DNA of 64,000 nucleotides. Source: Prescottella soli (GTDB lineage: Bacteria; Actinomycetota; Actinomycetes; Mycobacteriales; Mycobacteriaceae). Below, piece by piece: positions 18,015-30,274 of the stretch (its first letter is position 1; each line of letters opens with the position of its first letter). Below the pieces are notes generated by a model. That model made no database searches, was not told where the DNA came from, and saw nothing but the letters and a program-made list of their open reading frames with translations. The stretch spans positions 2,232,001 through 2,296,000 of the forward strand of contig NZ_CP157276.1 of NCBI RefSeq assembly GCF_040024445.1. The letters are read 5' to 3'. The position numbers and the translations under genes are program-made.

Positions 18015-18914
18015 CTACCGGCAGGCGGCAGCGATCAGCTCTCGGAGGTGGGCGGCTTCGGGCTCCCCGAGGGGGAGCTGGGGCAGACGCGGAGGCCCCG
18101 CCTCGACGCCGATGCTGCGGAGCCCGGACTTGATCGTGGTCGGGAGCCCACGGCTGACGATCATGTCGAGGAAGGGACGGATCCGGCGGAAGAGATCGGC
18201 GGCCTCGTCGTCCTTCCCGGCGGTGATCGCGCGATGGAACTCGACGATCCGGTCCGGGATCAGGCACGGCGCCGCCGTGCACCACCCGGCGGCGCCCGCT
18301 CGAAAAGCCTCCTGCGCGAGCGGGTTACTGCCGTTGAAGAACGGGAGCGTGCCACCGCTGAGGTCGTCGAGTCGGCGCATGCGCGTGATGTCTCCGCTGG
18401 ACTCCTTGACCATCGTGACGTTCTCGACGGTCGCGACCAGGTCGAACAGAAACTCCGCGGACATGTCGATGCCCGTGGTGGCCGGATTGTTGTAGACCAT
18501 CACCGGGATGCCGACCGCGCCGGCGAGGGTGGTGAAGTGCTGCCGGATCTCCTGCTCGGTGAGGCGCCAGTACGAGATGGGCAGCGCCATCACTGCCGTG
18601 GCGCCGAGACGCTCGGCGATCTGCGCTCGACGGACCGTGCCGGCGGTCGTGAGGTCGGAGACTCCCACGACGGTCGGCACCCGACCGTCGACGTGCTGGA
18701 TGGTTTCGGCCGCGACTGTGATCCACTCGTTGCGGTCGAGGTAGGCGCTCTCCCCGGTGCTTCCGAGGGGCGCGATCGCGTCCACACCCGCATCGATCAT
18801 GCGATCGAGCAGCAGGTGCAGGACGGCGACGTCGATCCTGCCGGGGTCGCGATTGTCGAACGGTGTCACGGGATACGCGACGATTCCGCTGATCGTGGTC
18901 AAAGTGCACTCCAA
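18015..18914 (-). CDS. DapA/N-acetylneuraminate-lyase family aldolase or hydratase
   Basis: This 299-residue TIM-barrel protein of the DHDPS/NAL family has the substrate loop GSTGES (GTTGE in DHDPS), the Tyr motif VYNNPATTG and the Schiff-base lysine in MVKESSGD at about residue 165. These are class I pyruvate-dependent lyases. The YNNP/GSTGE variants argue against lysine biosynthesis and for a catabolic 2-keto-3-deoxy acid or related lyase. It lies 27 bases after a class II aldolase gene, which fits a catabolic cassette under the divergent XRE-cupin regulator. The exact reaction is not known. Confidence 0.82.
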   Translation of the reverse strand: MECTLTTISGIVAYPVTPFDNRDPGRIDVAVLHLLLDRMIDAGVDAIAPLGSTGESAYLDRNEWITVAAETIQHVDGRVPTVVGVSDLTTAGTVRRAQIAERLGATAVMALPISYWRLTEQEIRQHFTTLAGAVGIPVMVYNNPATTGIDMSAEFLFDLVATVENVTMVKESSGDITRMRRLDDLSGGTLPFFNGSNPLAQEAFRAGAAGWCTAAPCLIPDRIVEFHRAITAGKDDEAADLFRRIRPFLDMIVSRGLPTTIKSGLRSIGVEAGPPRLPQLPLGEPEAAHLRELIAAACR

Positions 18915-18941
18915 GCTGGTTCGAGGTTGGGGGTCGGCGGG

Positions 18942-19730
18942 TCAGTGGCGGTCGATAGCGTCCGGGTGCGAGCGCAGGGCCTTGCGCGCGTAGTAGCCGA
19001 AGTTGGCTTCGCTGCGTCGGGGCGTCAGGGTCCAGTCGTGAGCTTCCTTGGCCAGCCGCCGAGGAAGCGGCTTGATCTCGCCGGCCGCCATGGCGAGCAA
19101 CTGCAGTCGGGCCGCACGTTCGATCAGGTGCGCCAACGAGCAGGCCTCCTCGATGGTGTCTCCGACGACGAGCTGCCCGTGGTGCGCGAGCAGGATCGCG
19201 CGCTTGTCGCCCAGTGCGGCAGCGATGATCTCGCCCTCCTCGTTGCCCACGGGCACACCCGGCCAGTCGGGGAGGAACGCGCAGTCGTCGTAGAGGGGCG
19301 CTGTGTCCATCTGCGAAACCTGCAGTGGGATCTCGAGCATCGACAACGCCGCCGCGTGCAGCGGATGCGTGTGGACGATGCAGTTCACGTCCGGCCGCGC
19401 CCGGTAGATCCAGCTATGGAACCTGTTGGCCGGGTTGGCCATTCCACCGCCCTCGAGAACCTCGAGGTCCTCGTCGACGAGTAGCAGGTTCCCTTCGGTG
19501 ATCTCGTCGAAACCGAGACCCAGTCGCTGCGTCAGGAACGTCCCCGGCTCCGTGCCGCGCGCGGAAATCTGCCCCGCCAGACCGGAGTCGTGCCCGGCAT
19601 CGAAGAGCGCACGACACGTGAGGGCGATCTTCTGCCGGTCCGTCCAGTGCTCGGTCGGGACCTCGGTGAGCATTGCCGCCTTGGCGGTCTCCATCAGCTC
19701 GGCCTTGCCGAGCCTCTTCGTCGTCGCCAT
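18942..19730 (-). CDS. Class II aldolase/adducin family protein
   Basis: This 262-residue protein has the AraD/FucA fold. The zinc ligands are visible as the HTHP motif (about residues 120-123) and a later HHGQLV. Family members are metal-dependent aldolases, epimerases or decarboxylases acting on hydroxy-acids or sugar phosphates. It is the first gene of a three-gene minus-strand set and has a 31-base palindromic operator 45 bases upstream. The substrate cannot be assigned. Confidence 0.85.
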   Translation of the reverse strand: MATTKRLGKAELMETAKAAMLTEVPTEHWTDRQKIALTCRALFDAGHDSGLAGQISARGTEPGTFLTQRLGLGFDEITEGNLLLVDEDLEVLEGGGMANPANRFHSWIYRARPDVNCIVHTHPLHAAALSMLEIPLQVSQMDTAPLYDDCAFLPDWPGVPVGNEEGEIIAAALGDKRAILLAHHGQLVVGDTIEEACSLAHLIERAARLQLLAMAAGEIKPLPRRLAKEAHDWTLTPRRSEANFGYYARKALRSHPDAIDRH

Positions 19731-19774
19731 TCTCGGGACTCCCTTTCAACCGGAACGAATAGGTGACACAAGAA

Positions 19775-19805
19775 GCACTATAGGACACAAGGTGTCCTAT
19801 AGTGC
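19775..19805. promoter_or_regulatory. Perfect 14+14 bp palindromic operator
   Basis: Arms GCACTATAGGACAC (19775-19788) and GTGTCCTATAGTGC (19792-19805) are exact complements around AAG. The site lies between the divergent class II aldolase and XRE-cupin genes, so it is the likely binding site of the XRE-cupin regulator for both promoters. Confidence 0.85.
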
Positions 19806-19890
19806 AACCGAGTAGATCGATCGTTAGGGTGGGAGGGCGCGCGGAGACGCCTGTCTACGCAGAGCACGAGCGAGAGAGAGGTTTCGACGG

Positions 19891-20439
19891 ATGGCGGCGC
19901 TACTGAGGTCGCATCGACGCCGGGCAGGCCTGACCCTGGAGTCCCTCGCCGAGGACACCGGGCTGACCAAGAGCTACCTGTCGAAGATCGAGCGCGGAAT
20001 CAGCACGCCCTCGATCGCGGTGGCGCTGAAGATCGCGCGGGCCCTGGACGCCGACGTCAGCCAGCTGTTCTCCGACACCCCCGACAACAGCGTGATGGCG
20101 ATCGAGCGCCGCGGCGAACGCGCACAGGTCGACGACAGCGACGACAGCGCCGTCTACGATGCGATCGCGACCCGCATGATCGGTAAAGCCATGCAGCCGT
20201 TCATCGTTCATCCGACGACGCAGATCCGCTCCGACTACATGGAGCACCCCGGTGAGGAGTTCATCTTCGTCAAGGAGGGAACCGTCGAGGTGACCATTCC
20301 CAATCAGGTCATCACCCTCGACGCAGGCGACAGCCTCTACTTCGACGCCAACACACCGCATCGAGTCCGATCGGTGTCGCCGGCGCGGGCCGTCCTGGTG
20401 GTGGTCGTCCACGACCGGAACGGCTGTTCCGCGCCGTAG
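19891..20439 (+). CDS. XRE-family regulator with C-terminal cupin sensor
   Basis: This 182-residue protein has an HTH_3 domain at residues about 3-58 (SLAEDTGLTKSYLSKIERG) and a small cupin barrel at about 110-178 (HPGEEFIFVKEGTVEVTIP). Members such as PuuR and SutR sense a small molecule or metal in the cupin pocket and repress neighbouring catabolic genes. It is divergent from the aldolase-DapA-GNAT set with a strong palindrome between, so local regulation is likely. Confidence 0.88.
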   Translation: MAALLRSHRRRAGLTLESLAEDTGLTKSYLSKIERGISTPSIAVALKIARALDADVSQLFSDTPDNSVMAIERRGERAQVDDSDDSAVYDAIATRMIGKAMQPFIVHPTTQIRSDYMEHPGEEFIFVKEGTVEVTIPNQVITLDAGDSLYFDANTPHRVRSVSPARAVLVVVVHDRNGCSAP

Positions 20440-20499
20440 ACACACGCTCGGCCTGACCCACAGCACCATCACTGGCGTCCGTGGCCCGGGGGAACGTCG

Positions 20500-20579
20500 C
20501 GGCAGATCCTCACGGGGCGGCCCGCCGCACGGTAGCGGGGCGCGTCGTCGCCCCTGCCGGGCAGCACGTCCACGCCTGA
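20500..20579 (+). pseudogene. Relic of the znuB 3' end
   Basis: Codons at 20520-20579 read ARRTVAGRVVAPAGQHVHA followed by TGA, against ARRRSAGRVVVPAGEHVHA-stop at the end of znuB (17354-17413). The nucleotide match is close to 90 percent over the last 47 bases, including the stop and following CAG. Weaker similarity continues to about 20500 with a small indel. The relic stops 21 bases before pxpA. It suggests that znuB once lay directly before pxpA and that the GNAT-XRE cassette came between. Confidence 0.75.
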
Positions 20580-20600
20580 CAGCGGCCCAGGATCTACATT

Positions 20601-21359
20601 ATGTCGGTGATCGATCTCAACAGCGACCTCGGCGAGAGCTTCGGCGCGTGGACCCTCGGCGACGACGCGGCGATGCTCGACCTCGTCACGAGCGCGAACG
20701 TCGCGGGCGGGTTCCACGCCGGCGACCCGGCCACCCTGCTGCGCACGTGCCACGATGCGGCCGAGCGGAGTGTGCGGATCGGTGCGCAGGTCGGCTACCG
20801 CGACCTCGCCGGGTTCGGGCGCCGGTTCATCGACGTGGCGCAGGCGGACCTGACCGCCGACGTGATCTACCAGATCGGTGCGCTCGACGCGTTGGCCCGC
20901 ACCGCCGGCTCGTCCGTCACCTACGTCAAGCCGCACGGCGCGCTGTACAACGCGATCGTCCACCACCGCGTCCAGGCCCGCGCCGTGGTCGCGGCCGTGC
21001 GGGCGGTGAACCCGTCGCTGCCGGTGCTGGGCCTCCCCGGATCGGTCTTCCTCGAGGAGGCCGAGGCGGCCGGATTGCGCACCGTCACCGAGGCGTTCGC
21101 CGACCGCGCCTACACGCCCGCGGGCACGCTGGTCCCGCGCACCGAACCGGGCGCGGTCGTGCACGACCCCGACACCGTCGCGGCACGAGTGCTGCAGCTC
21201 GTCACCACCGGGACGATCGAGGCGATCGACGGCACCCGGATCGCGGTCCCGGCGGAGACGATCTGCGTGCACGGGGACACACCCGCCGCCGTCGAGATGG
21301 CCACGGCCATCCGCAAGCTGCTCGACGACGAGAAGATCCACGTGAATCCGTTCGTGTGA
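20601..21359 (+). CDS. pxpA: 5-Oxoprolinase subunit A (LamB/YcsF)
   Basis: This 252-residue LamB/YcsF-family protein begins with the signature [13 protein letters not shown] and contains VKPHGALYN and ICVHGDTP. PxpA with PxpB and PxpC forms the widespread prokaryotic ATP-dependent 5-oxoprolinase that opens pyroglutamate to glutamate. Its stop overlaps the pxpB start by one base (TGATG). PxpC is not next in line but lies 34 kb away. The start follows the znuB relic by 21 bases. Confidence 0.93.
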   Translation: MSVIDLNSDLGESFGAWTLGDDAAMLDLVTSANVAGGFHAGDPATLLRTCHDAAERSVRIGAQVGYRDLAGFGRRFIDVAQADLTADVIYQIGALDALARTAGSSVTYVKPHGALYNAIVHHRVQARAVVAAVRAVNPSLPVLGLPGSVFLEEAEAAGLRTVTEAFADRAYTPAGTLVPRTEPGAVVHDPDTVAARVLQLVTTGTIEAIDGTRIAVPAETICVHGDTPAAVEMATAIRKLLDDEKIHVNPFV

Positions 21360-21964
21360 TGCGCATCCTCGACATGGGCGACCGGGCACTCCTGGTCGAA
21401 TTCGACGGCCTCGACACCACACTCGCCCACTACCGCGGGCTCGCGTCGAACCGGCACCCGGCCGTCACCGACCTCGTACCCGCGGCCCGCACGATCCTCG
21501 TGCGGTTCGGTGGCACCCGCCCGGACCGGATCGCGGCATGGGTGCGCTCGACCGCCCCGCTGGCCGCCGACGCGCTGTCCGCGCTCGATCCGGTCGAGAT
21601 CCCGGTCCGGTACGACGGACCCGACCTGACCGAAGTCGCCGAGCTCACCGGACTCGGCGTCGACGGCGTGATCACCGCCCACACCACACGGACCTGGACG
21701 GTGGCATTCGTCGGCTTCAGCCCCGGGTTCGGCTACCTCGTCGGCGGGGACACCGGCCTGCACGTTCCCCGCCGCTCGTCGCCCCGCACGAGTGTCCCGG
21801 TCGGCGCCGTCGGGCTGGCTGGAGACTTCTCGGGCATCTACCCCCGCAGTTCCCCCGGCGGCTGGCAGTTGATCGGCACCGCCGCCGAGCGCATGTGGGA
21901 CGTCGACCGCGACCCGCCGGCGCTGCTGCAGCCGGGGGCCGCGGTCCGGTTCGTCGCGGTCTGA
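21359..21964 (+). CDS. pxpB: 5-Oxoprolinase subunit B (KipI-like)
   Basis: This 201-residue protein belongs to the allophanate hydrolase subunit 1/KipI family, with the conserved FVGFSPGFGYL and FSGIYPRSSPGGWQLIG segments. It is the ATP-binding partner of PxpC in 5-oxoprolinase. The start ATG 21359 overlaps the pxpA stop. Its own stop lies two bases from the stop of the convergent ligase gene, in the palindrome TGACGTCA, with no visible terminator. Confidence 0.93.
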   Translation: MRILDMGDRALLVEFDGLDTTLAHYRGLASNRHPAVTDLVPAARTILVRFGGTRPDRIAAWVRSTAPLAADALSALDPVEIPVRYDGPDLTEVAELTGLGVDGVITAHTTRTWTVAFVGFSPGFGYLVGGDTGLHVPRRSSPRTSVPVGAVGLAGDFSGIYPRSSPGGWQLIGTAAERMWDVDRDPPALLQPGAAVRFVAV

Positions 21965-21966
21965 CG

Positions 21967-23571
21967 TCACACCCGGGACTGCACCGCGGCCCGCAGTTCG
22001 TGTTTGCGGGTCTTGCCGGTCGCGGTCTTGGGCAGGGCGTCGAGCAGTACCACCCGCTTCGGAACCCGGAAGCCCGCGAGGGTCGCCCGGGCATGTTCGA
22101 CGATCCGGTCCGCCAGCCCCTCGTCCGCATCCGGCGCCGGCACGACCGCGACACACACGGCCTCGCCCCACCGCTCGTCCGGCACCCCGATCACCGAACA
22201 CTCGAGCACGCCGGGGACGTTCGCCACCACACGCTCGACCTCGATCGAGGAGACGTTCTCGCCACCGGTCTTGATGATGTCCTTGAGCCGGTCCGTGAAC
22301 CAGACGACACCTTCGTCGTCGAGATGGCCGATGTCGCCGCTGTGGAACCACCCGTGCGCGAAGGCCTTCGTGTTCGCGTCGGTGTTGTTCCAGTAGCCGC
22401 TGCACACGTGCGGGCCCCGGTAGACGATCTCCCCCGTCTCTCCCGGCGACAGGAGGCGCCCGTCGGGATCCATGATCGCGACCTCGACGGTGGGGACCGG
22501 CGGACCCCACGAGCCGGCCTTGGTGTGGCGGTGCTCGGGCCACTGCAGCACGGTCGCGGGCACCACCTCGGTCTGCCCGGATCCGAGAACCACTGCGGCG
22601 TTGGGGAACGCTGTGTCGACACGGTCCAGGACGTCCGCGGGCATCTGAGCCATCGCGTAGATGCACAGCCGAACCGATCCGACGTCCCGCGGCGCGGCGT
22701 CGTTGACGTCGACGAGCGCCTTCCACATGATCGGCAGCAGCATCGCGTGCGTGACATCGTGGCGTTCGATCGCGTCGAGCATCTCCGCGGGGTCGAAGCG
22801 CCCGGGCAGCACCACCCGGCCCCCGGTCAGGAGGGTCGGCAGGACGAGGGCATTGAGTCCGGTCGTGTGGAAGAGCGGCAGTACGTTCAGCAGCGTCGCG
22901 GGCTCGGCACCCCACGAACCGCCCTGCAGCAGGGCGTTGGTCAGGCCACCGATCATCACCGAGACATGGCTGGTGAGAACACCTTTCGGCCTCGATGTGG
23001 TGCCCGACGTGTACAGGCACTGAACGCAGTCCCGGTCCTCGACCGCGACCTCGATACGGCTGACCTGCGCCTTGGAGGCCAGCGCCTCCCACCGCTCGAC
23101 GGGCCGGCCCGCGATCTCGTCGACATCGGCGTCGACGACGACCACCATCTTCACCGAATCCAGTTTCGGCAGAAAGGATTCGAGCAAGGGCACGAAGGGA
23201 GCATCCGCGACCACGACAGCGGCATCGGAATCACGCAGAATCCATTCGATGTCGTCGGCAGTGAGGGCGATGCTCACCGGCATCGCGACGAGAGCCGACT
23301 TGGCGCAGGCGAAGTAGGTGGAGATCAGTTTCCACCCGTCGAACATGAGCATCGCCACCGGCTGCTGCCGCTCGATCCCCGCGTCGAGAAAGGCCCGCCC
23401 CAGGGCCTCCGCCGCCGCGTCGAGTCGGGCATAGCTGATCGACGCCCCGCGGTCGACGATCGCTTCACGGTCTCCGAATACGCGCGCGACCCGAGTCAAC
23501 GCGTCCCCCACACTCACACGGGTGGCGAGATTCACCTCCAGCGAATCAACACCGGACAGATCGGATTTCAC
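21967..23571 (-). CDS. Acyl-CoA synthetase (AMP-forming ligase)
   Basis: This 534-residue ANL-superfamily enzyme has the P-loop LYTSGTTSRPKGV (about residue 180), A5-type GSGQTE, GYWNNTDANT, the hinge GWFHSGDIGHLDDEGVV region and the C-terminal catalytic lysine motif PKTATGKTRK. It activates a carboxylic acid to its CoA thioester via an acyl-adenylate; the substrate is unknown, with medium or aromatic acids both possible. The start was set at GTG 23571, nine bases after AAGGAAGG. The frame runs open further upstream but crosses the intergenic palindrome. Confidence 0.85.
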   Translation of the reverse strand: MKSDLSGVDSLEVNLATRVSVGDALTRVARVFGDREAIVDRGASISYARLDAAAEALGRAFLDAGIERQQPVAMLMFDGWKLISTYFACAKSALVAMPVSIALTADDIEWILRDSDAAVVVADAPFVPLLESFLPKLDSVKMVVVVDADVDEIAGRPVERWEALASKAQVSRIEVAVEDRDCVQCLYTSGTTSRPKGVLTSHVSVMIGGLTNALLQGGSWGAEPATLLNVLPLFHTTGLNALVLPTLLTGGRVVLPGRFDPAEMLDAIERHDVTHAMLLPIMWKALVDVNDAAPRDVGSVRLCIYAMAQMPADVLDRVDTAFPNAAVVLGSGQTEVVPATVLQWPEHRHTKAGSWGPPVPTVEVAIMDPDGRLLSPGETGEIVYRGPHVCSGYWNNTDANTKAFAHGWFHSGDIGHLDDEGVVWFTDRLKDIIKTGGENVSSIEVERVVANVPGVLECSVIGVPDERWGEAVCVAVVPAPDADEGLADRIVEHARATLAGFRVPKRVVLLDALPKTATGKTRKHELRAAVQSRV

Positions 23572-23709
23572 AGGCGCTGACCTTCCTTCTGCAGAAGCGG
23601 ACCGAAGCGAAACACAAGCGACCCGGACGGCTCCACGACCACACGGGGCGTGAGGTAGATCACGTTTCGACCGGGCCGCGGCCAGCATTTCATCCGACAC
23701 CAAAGAAAG

Positions 23710-23725
23710 CAAGCATGCGTGCTTG
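23710..23725. promoter_or_regulatory. 16-base inverted repeat upstream of the ligase gene
   Basis: CAAGCA-TGCG-TGCTTG lies right after the 5-oxoprolinase stop and 139 bases before the ligase start. It resembles a TetR-type operator. No cognate regulator gene is adjacent. Confidence 0.4.
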
Positions 23726-27343
<3,618 letters not shown>

Positions 27344-27376
27344 CGGCTCTCCCTACGCGAGTGCTTGGCATCAATC

Positions 27377-27680
27377 CTAGGAGTTCACCGCGGTCCTGAC
27401 CTCGTACGATTCCTGGCGCGGGCCGGGGATCGAGACAACGGGCGCCCCGACTTGTTCGTGATCGGTGAGGATGGGATCGCGCCAGCGGTCTTCGAAGGTC
27501 GGCGGCGCGGTCGCCGGTGAACTGTCGCGGATATGGCCGAGGGGATCGGTGGTTGGCGGGCGTCGGCGGGAATCCGGCCCGCGGGACGAGTCGGCGTAGC
27601 CCCGCTCGATCTCCCAGTCTCGGATTTTCTCGCGATTCTCCGCGGCAGCGATGCGAACGGTGTGGTCCGCGACGGGCCGA
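27377..27680 (-). pseudogene. Possible frameshifted Lsr2-like C-terminal domain
   Basis: On the minus strand near 27645-27580 the frame reads REKIRDWEIERGYADSSRG; one extra G at about 27577-27583 then shifts it, and the other frame continues GRIPADARQ. Together they resemble the Lsr2 DNA-binding segment IREWARxNGxxVSxRGRIPAD. The N-terminal dimerisation domain of Lsr2 is not seen, and the surrounding residues are low-complexity. The reading is an inference from a short motif; the boundaries are approximate. Confidence 0.35.
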
Positions 27681-28274
27681 TTGCGCTTGCAGCGCGCAGA
27701 CGCCTCCGTGGTCGGGCGGCCCGATCTCGATCCCGATCGGATGCCTCTCTCGAGCCCGAGCCAATGTTCGAGCTTGCCGTCCGCAGTCTCGACCGTGCTG
27801 CTGCGGATGTCCCCTTCGCACTCCCCGACGATGTTCTCGCGGAGACAACCATGCTGGCGGCGCGAATCGTGGTGGCAATCGGCGACAGCGCCACCGCGTT
27901 GATGTTCCTCACCGATCCTCCGGACTGTCATCATTCTGGTTGCGCCGCAAAGAGCCTAGCCACGGATGCGGCTTCGCCGGCCGCTGTCGTGGGGCTTGTC
28001 TCAAGTGTCGAAGCCGTCGCCTTGTAGCGCATCGTTCCGCGGCGTCGGCGTATCCGCAGCTGTAGTGCCCCCACGTGGCTGTCGACTGACTGACATTCTC
28101 CGAAGTGTGAGCGGTGAAGTCGATTTCGGAGTCCTTCCCACACGAGGCGCAGATACCCGGGTCGTATCCGCCGCCGCGGATCCCGACTTCGCCCCCAGAG
28201 GCTCCAACCCCGCAAGCCCAGCTCGAAACCGACTGATAGTCTCCATTCCATGGACATCGAGGTCGACAGAATCT

Positions 28275-28324
28275 AGCCACCGAACTGCCGGTGGCTTTTA
28301 CCGAGTAGGGCGCGGATCGCGCCC
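28275..28324. terminator. Two tandem hairpins
   Basis: The first is AGCCACCG (28275-28282)/CGGTGGCT (28289-28296) followed by TTTTA, a good intrinsic-terminator shape. The second is GGGCGCG (28308-28314)/CGCGCCC (28318-28324). No intact upstream gene was found for them to serve, so they may end a decayed gene. Confidence 0.45.
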
Positions 28325-28648
28325 CGGTGATTGACCTCTCCCGTTTCGTCGAAGATTGTGGCCTGGCCCACACCTGCGCCATCTTGTCGCGACTTCTGAC
28401 TGCGCCCACTCCGGCACGTTCGCGCCGCACCGATCACCGGTCATGTTCTGTGCACGGAGCGATGCCAGCTGTCCTCGCCCGTCCCGCCATGTCAGCCCCA
28501 GGCTGATTTGTCTGGGATGCGGTTCGGCACTTGGAATTCGAGCTTCCTCTGCCCCACGTATGCCCGTGGCCGGCGCCGACAACAAAAACACAGAACCCGT
28601 CTGATCACACTGACCGTTCGCTGCGAGCGGTCGAAGGAGAATCCAGCC

Positions 28649-30274
28649 ATGTCCACGACCTCCGCCGTCACCCTCAGAGACCTCACCTTCGAATGGCCTG
28701 ACGGCACTGTTGCGCTCGACCACCTCAGCGGAACGTTCACGGCGGGCCGCACCGGACTCGTCGGCCGCAACGGCGCCGGCAAGTCCACGCTGCTGCGCCT
28801 GATCGCCGGCCTGCTGCGTCCCACATCGGGACAGATCGACACCGTCGGCGACGTCGGATACCTTCCCCAAACGCTCACTCTCGGGAAGGACTCGACGGTC
28901 GCCGGGCTCCTCGGCATCGACCGAATCCTCGCCGCGCTCCGGGCAATCGAGTCCGGAGACGTCGCCGGGCATCACTTCGACACCGTCGGCGACGACTGGG
29001 ACATCGAGGCCCGCGCCGACGAGGCCCTGCACGAGATCGGCTTCTCGGCCGCCGACCTCGATCGCCGGGTCGACGAGGTCTCCGGCGGCGAGGCGATGCT
29101 CATCGCCATCACCGGCCTGCGGATCCGCCGCACCCCGATCACCCTGCTCGACGAGCCCACGAACAACCTCGACCGCGCCACCCGCGCGAAGCTCGCCCAG
29201 TTCGTCGATGCCTGGCCGGGCACGCTCATCGTGGTCAGCCACGACCTGGAACTGCTCGAACACATGGATCACACCGCGGAATTGCACGCCGGGCGTCTCG
29301 ACGTTTTCGGCGGGCCCTACAGCGCATGGAAGGAGCATCTCGAGCAGGAACAGGCTGCGGCCGTCCAGGCCGCCCGCTCGGCCCAGCAGGCGCTCAAGGT
29401 GGAGAAGCGTCAGAGGATCGAGGCCGAGACCAAGCTGGCCCGCCGCGAACGCACGGCGAAGAAGACCCAGAAGGACGGCGGGATCCCCAAGATCCTGGCC
29501 GGCAACCGAGCCAGCAAGGCTCAGGCGTCCGCAGGGTCGATGCGTTCGACGCTCGATGCCAAGGTCGAGGCGGCGCAGGCCGCCGTCGATGCCGCAGATC
29601 TGCGCGTGCGGGAGGACGAACACATCCACCTCGTGCTCCCCGACCCGGACGTCCCCCGGAGTCGGCGCCTCGTCGAGTTCCACGACGCGGGTGGCACGGT
29701 CGTGGTCCAGGGTCCCGAGCGCGTCGCGCTCGTCGGCCCCAACGGTGCCGGAAAGTCCACACTCCTCCAGCATCTCGTCCACGGCACCGCCGGAGACCCG
29801 GACCGGGTGAGCGGTGTGTTGCTGACCGAACGAGTCGGGTACCTCCCGCAGCGGCTCGACAACCTCGACGGAGCCGCGAGCGCACTGGAGAACGTGCAGA
29901 AGGTCGCGCCCGGCACATCCGCGGGCACGATCCGCAATCAGCTCGCCCGTCTGCTGCTGCGTGGGAGCAGCGTCGACCGGCCAGTCGCCACCCTCTCCGG
30001 CGGAGAACGCTTCCGTGTCTCGCTTGCCAAGCTGCTCCTGGCAGACCCACCCGCGCAACTGCTGATCCTCGACGAGCCGACGAACAATCTCGACATCTCC
30101 AGCGTCGAGCAACTCGCCGAGGCACTCGACGGCTACCGCGGGGCGATCCTGATCGTCAGCCACGACTACGAGTTCCTGCGTCGGGTCGGGATCGACATCG
30201 TCTTGGAACTCGACGAGAACGGACGGATCCACCGTCGCGGCACACTGAGCGCTGGGGATGATGTCGGGGCGTGA
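28649..30274 (+). CDS. ABC-F family ATPase
   Basis: This 541-residue protein has two ABC ATPase domains and no membrane segments. Walker A motifs are GRNGAGKSTLL (about residue 38) and GPNGAGKSTLL (about 365), signatures are SGGEAM and LSGGERFRVSL, and both Walker B regions end in DEPTNNLD. A charged linker (about 225-330, rich in Lys/Arg/Glu) lies between. ABC-F proteins act on ribosomes, including antibiotic-resistance types and translation factors. The start ATG 28649 follows GAAGGAGA. The substrate or drug link is not known. Confidence 0.88.
   Translation: MSTTSAVTLRDLTFEWPDGTVALDHLSGTFTAGRTGLVGRNGAGKSTLLRLIAGLLRPTSGQIDTVGDVGYLPQTLTLGKDSTVAGLLGIDRILAALRAIESGDVAGHHFDTVGDDWDIEARADEALHEIGFSAADLDRRVDEVSGGEAMLIAITGLRIRRTPITLLDEPTNNLDRATRAKLAQFVDAWPGTLIVVSHDLELLEHMDHTAELHAGRLDVFGGPYSAWKEHLEQEQAAAVQAARSAQQALKVEKRQRIEAETKLARRERTAKKTQKDGGIPKILAGNRASKAQASAGSMRSTLDAKVEAAQAAVDAADLRVREDEHIHLVLPDPDVPRSRRLVEFHDAGGTVVVQGPERVALVGPNGAGKSTLLQHLVHGTAGDPDRVSGVLLTERVGYLPQRLDNLDGAASALENVQKVAPGTSAGTIRNQLARLLLRGSSVDRPVATLSGGERFRVSLAKLLLADPPAQLLILDEPTNNLDISSVEQLAEALDGYRGAILIVSHDYEFLRRVGIDIVLELDENGRIHRRGTLSAGDDVGA

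Larger units (their letters stand above)
27344..28648. other. 1.3-kb gene-poor interval with degenerate sequence
   Basis: No frame in this stretch has convincing coding character throughout. Visible items are a frameshifted Lsr2-like motif at about 27555-27645 and two adjacent hairpins at 28275-28324. Base composition is patchier and more AT-rich than the flanking genes. The last part (about 28500-28648) is the leader of the ABC-F gene. Confidence 0.55.

Noticed and set aside
28090-28275. Possible tRNA remnant or att site near the tandem hairpins
   Set aside because: Checked on both strands for acceptor and T-arm sequences; no cloverleaf could be drawn and no direct repeat of it was found at the other proposed border.
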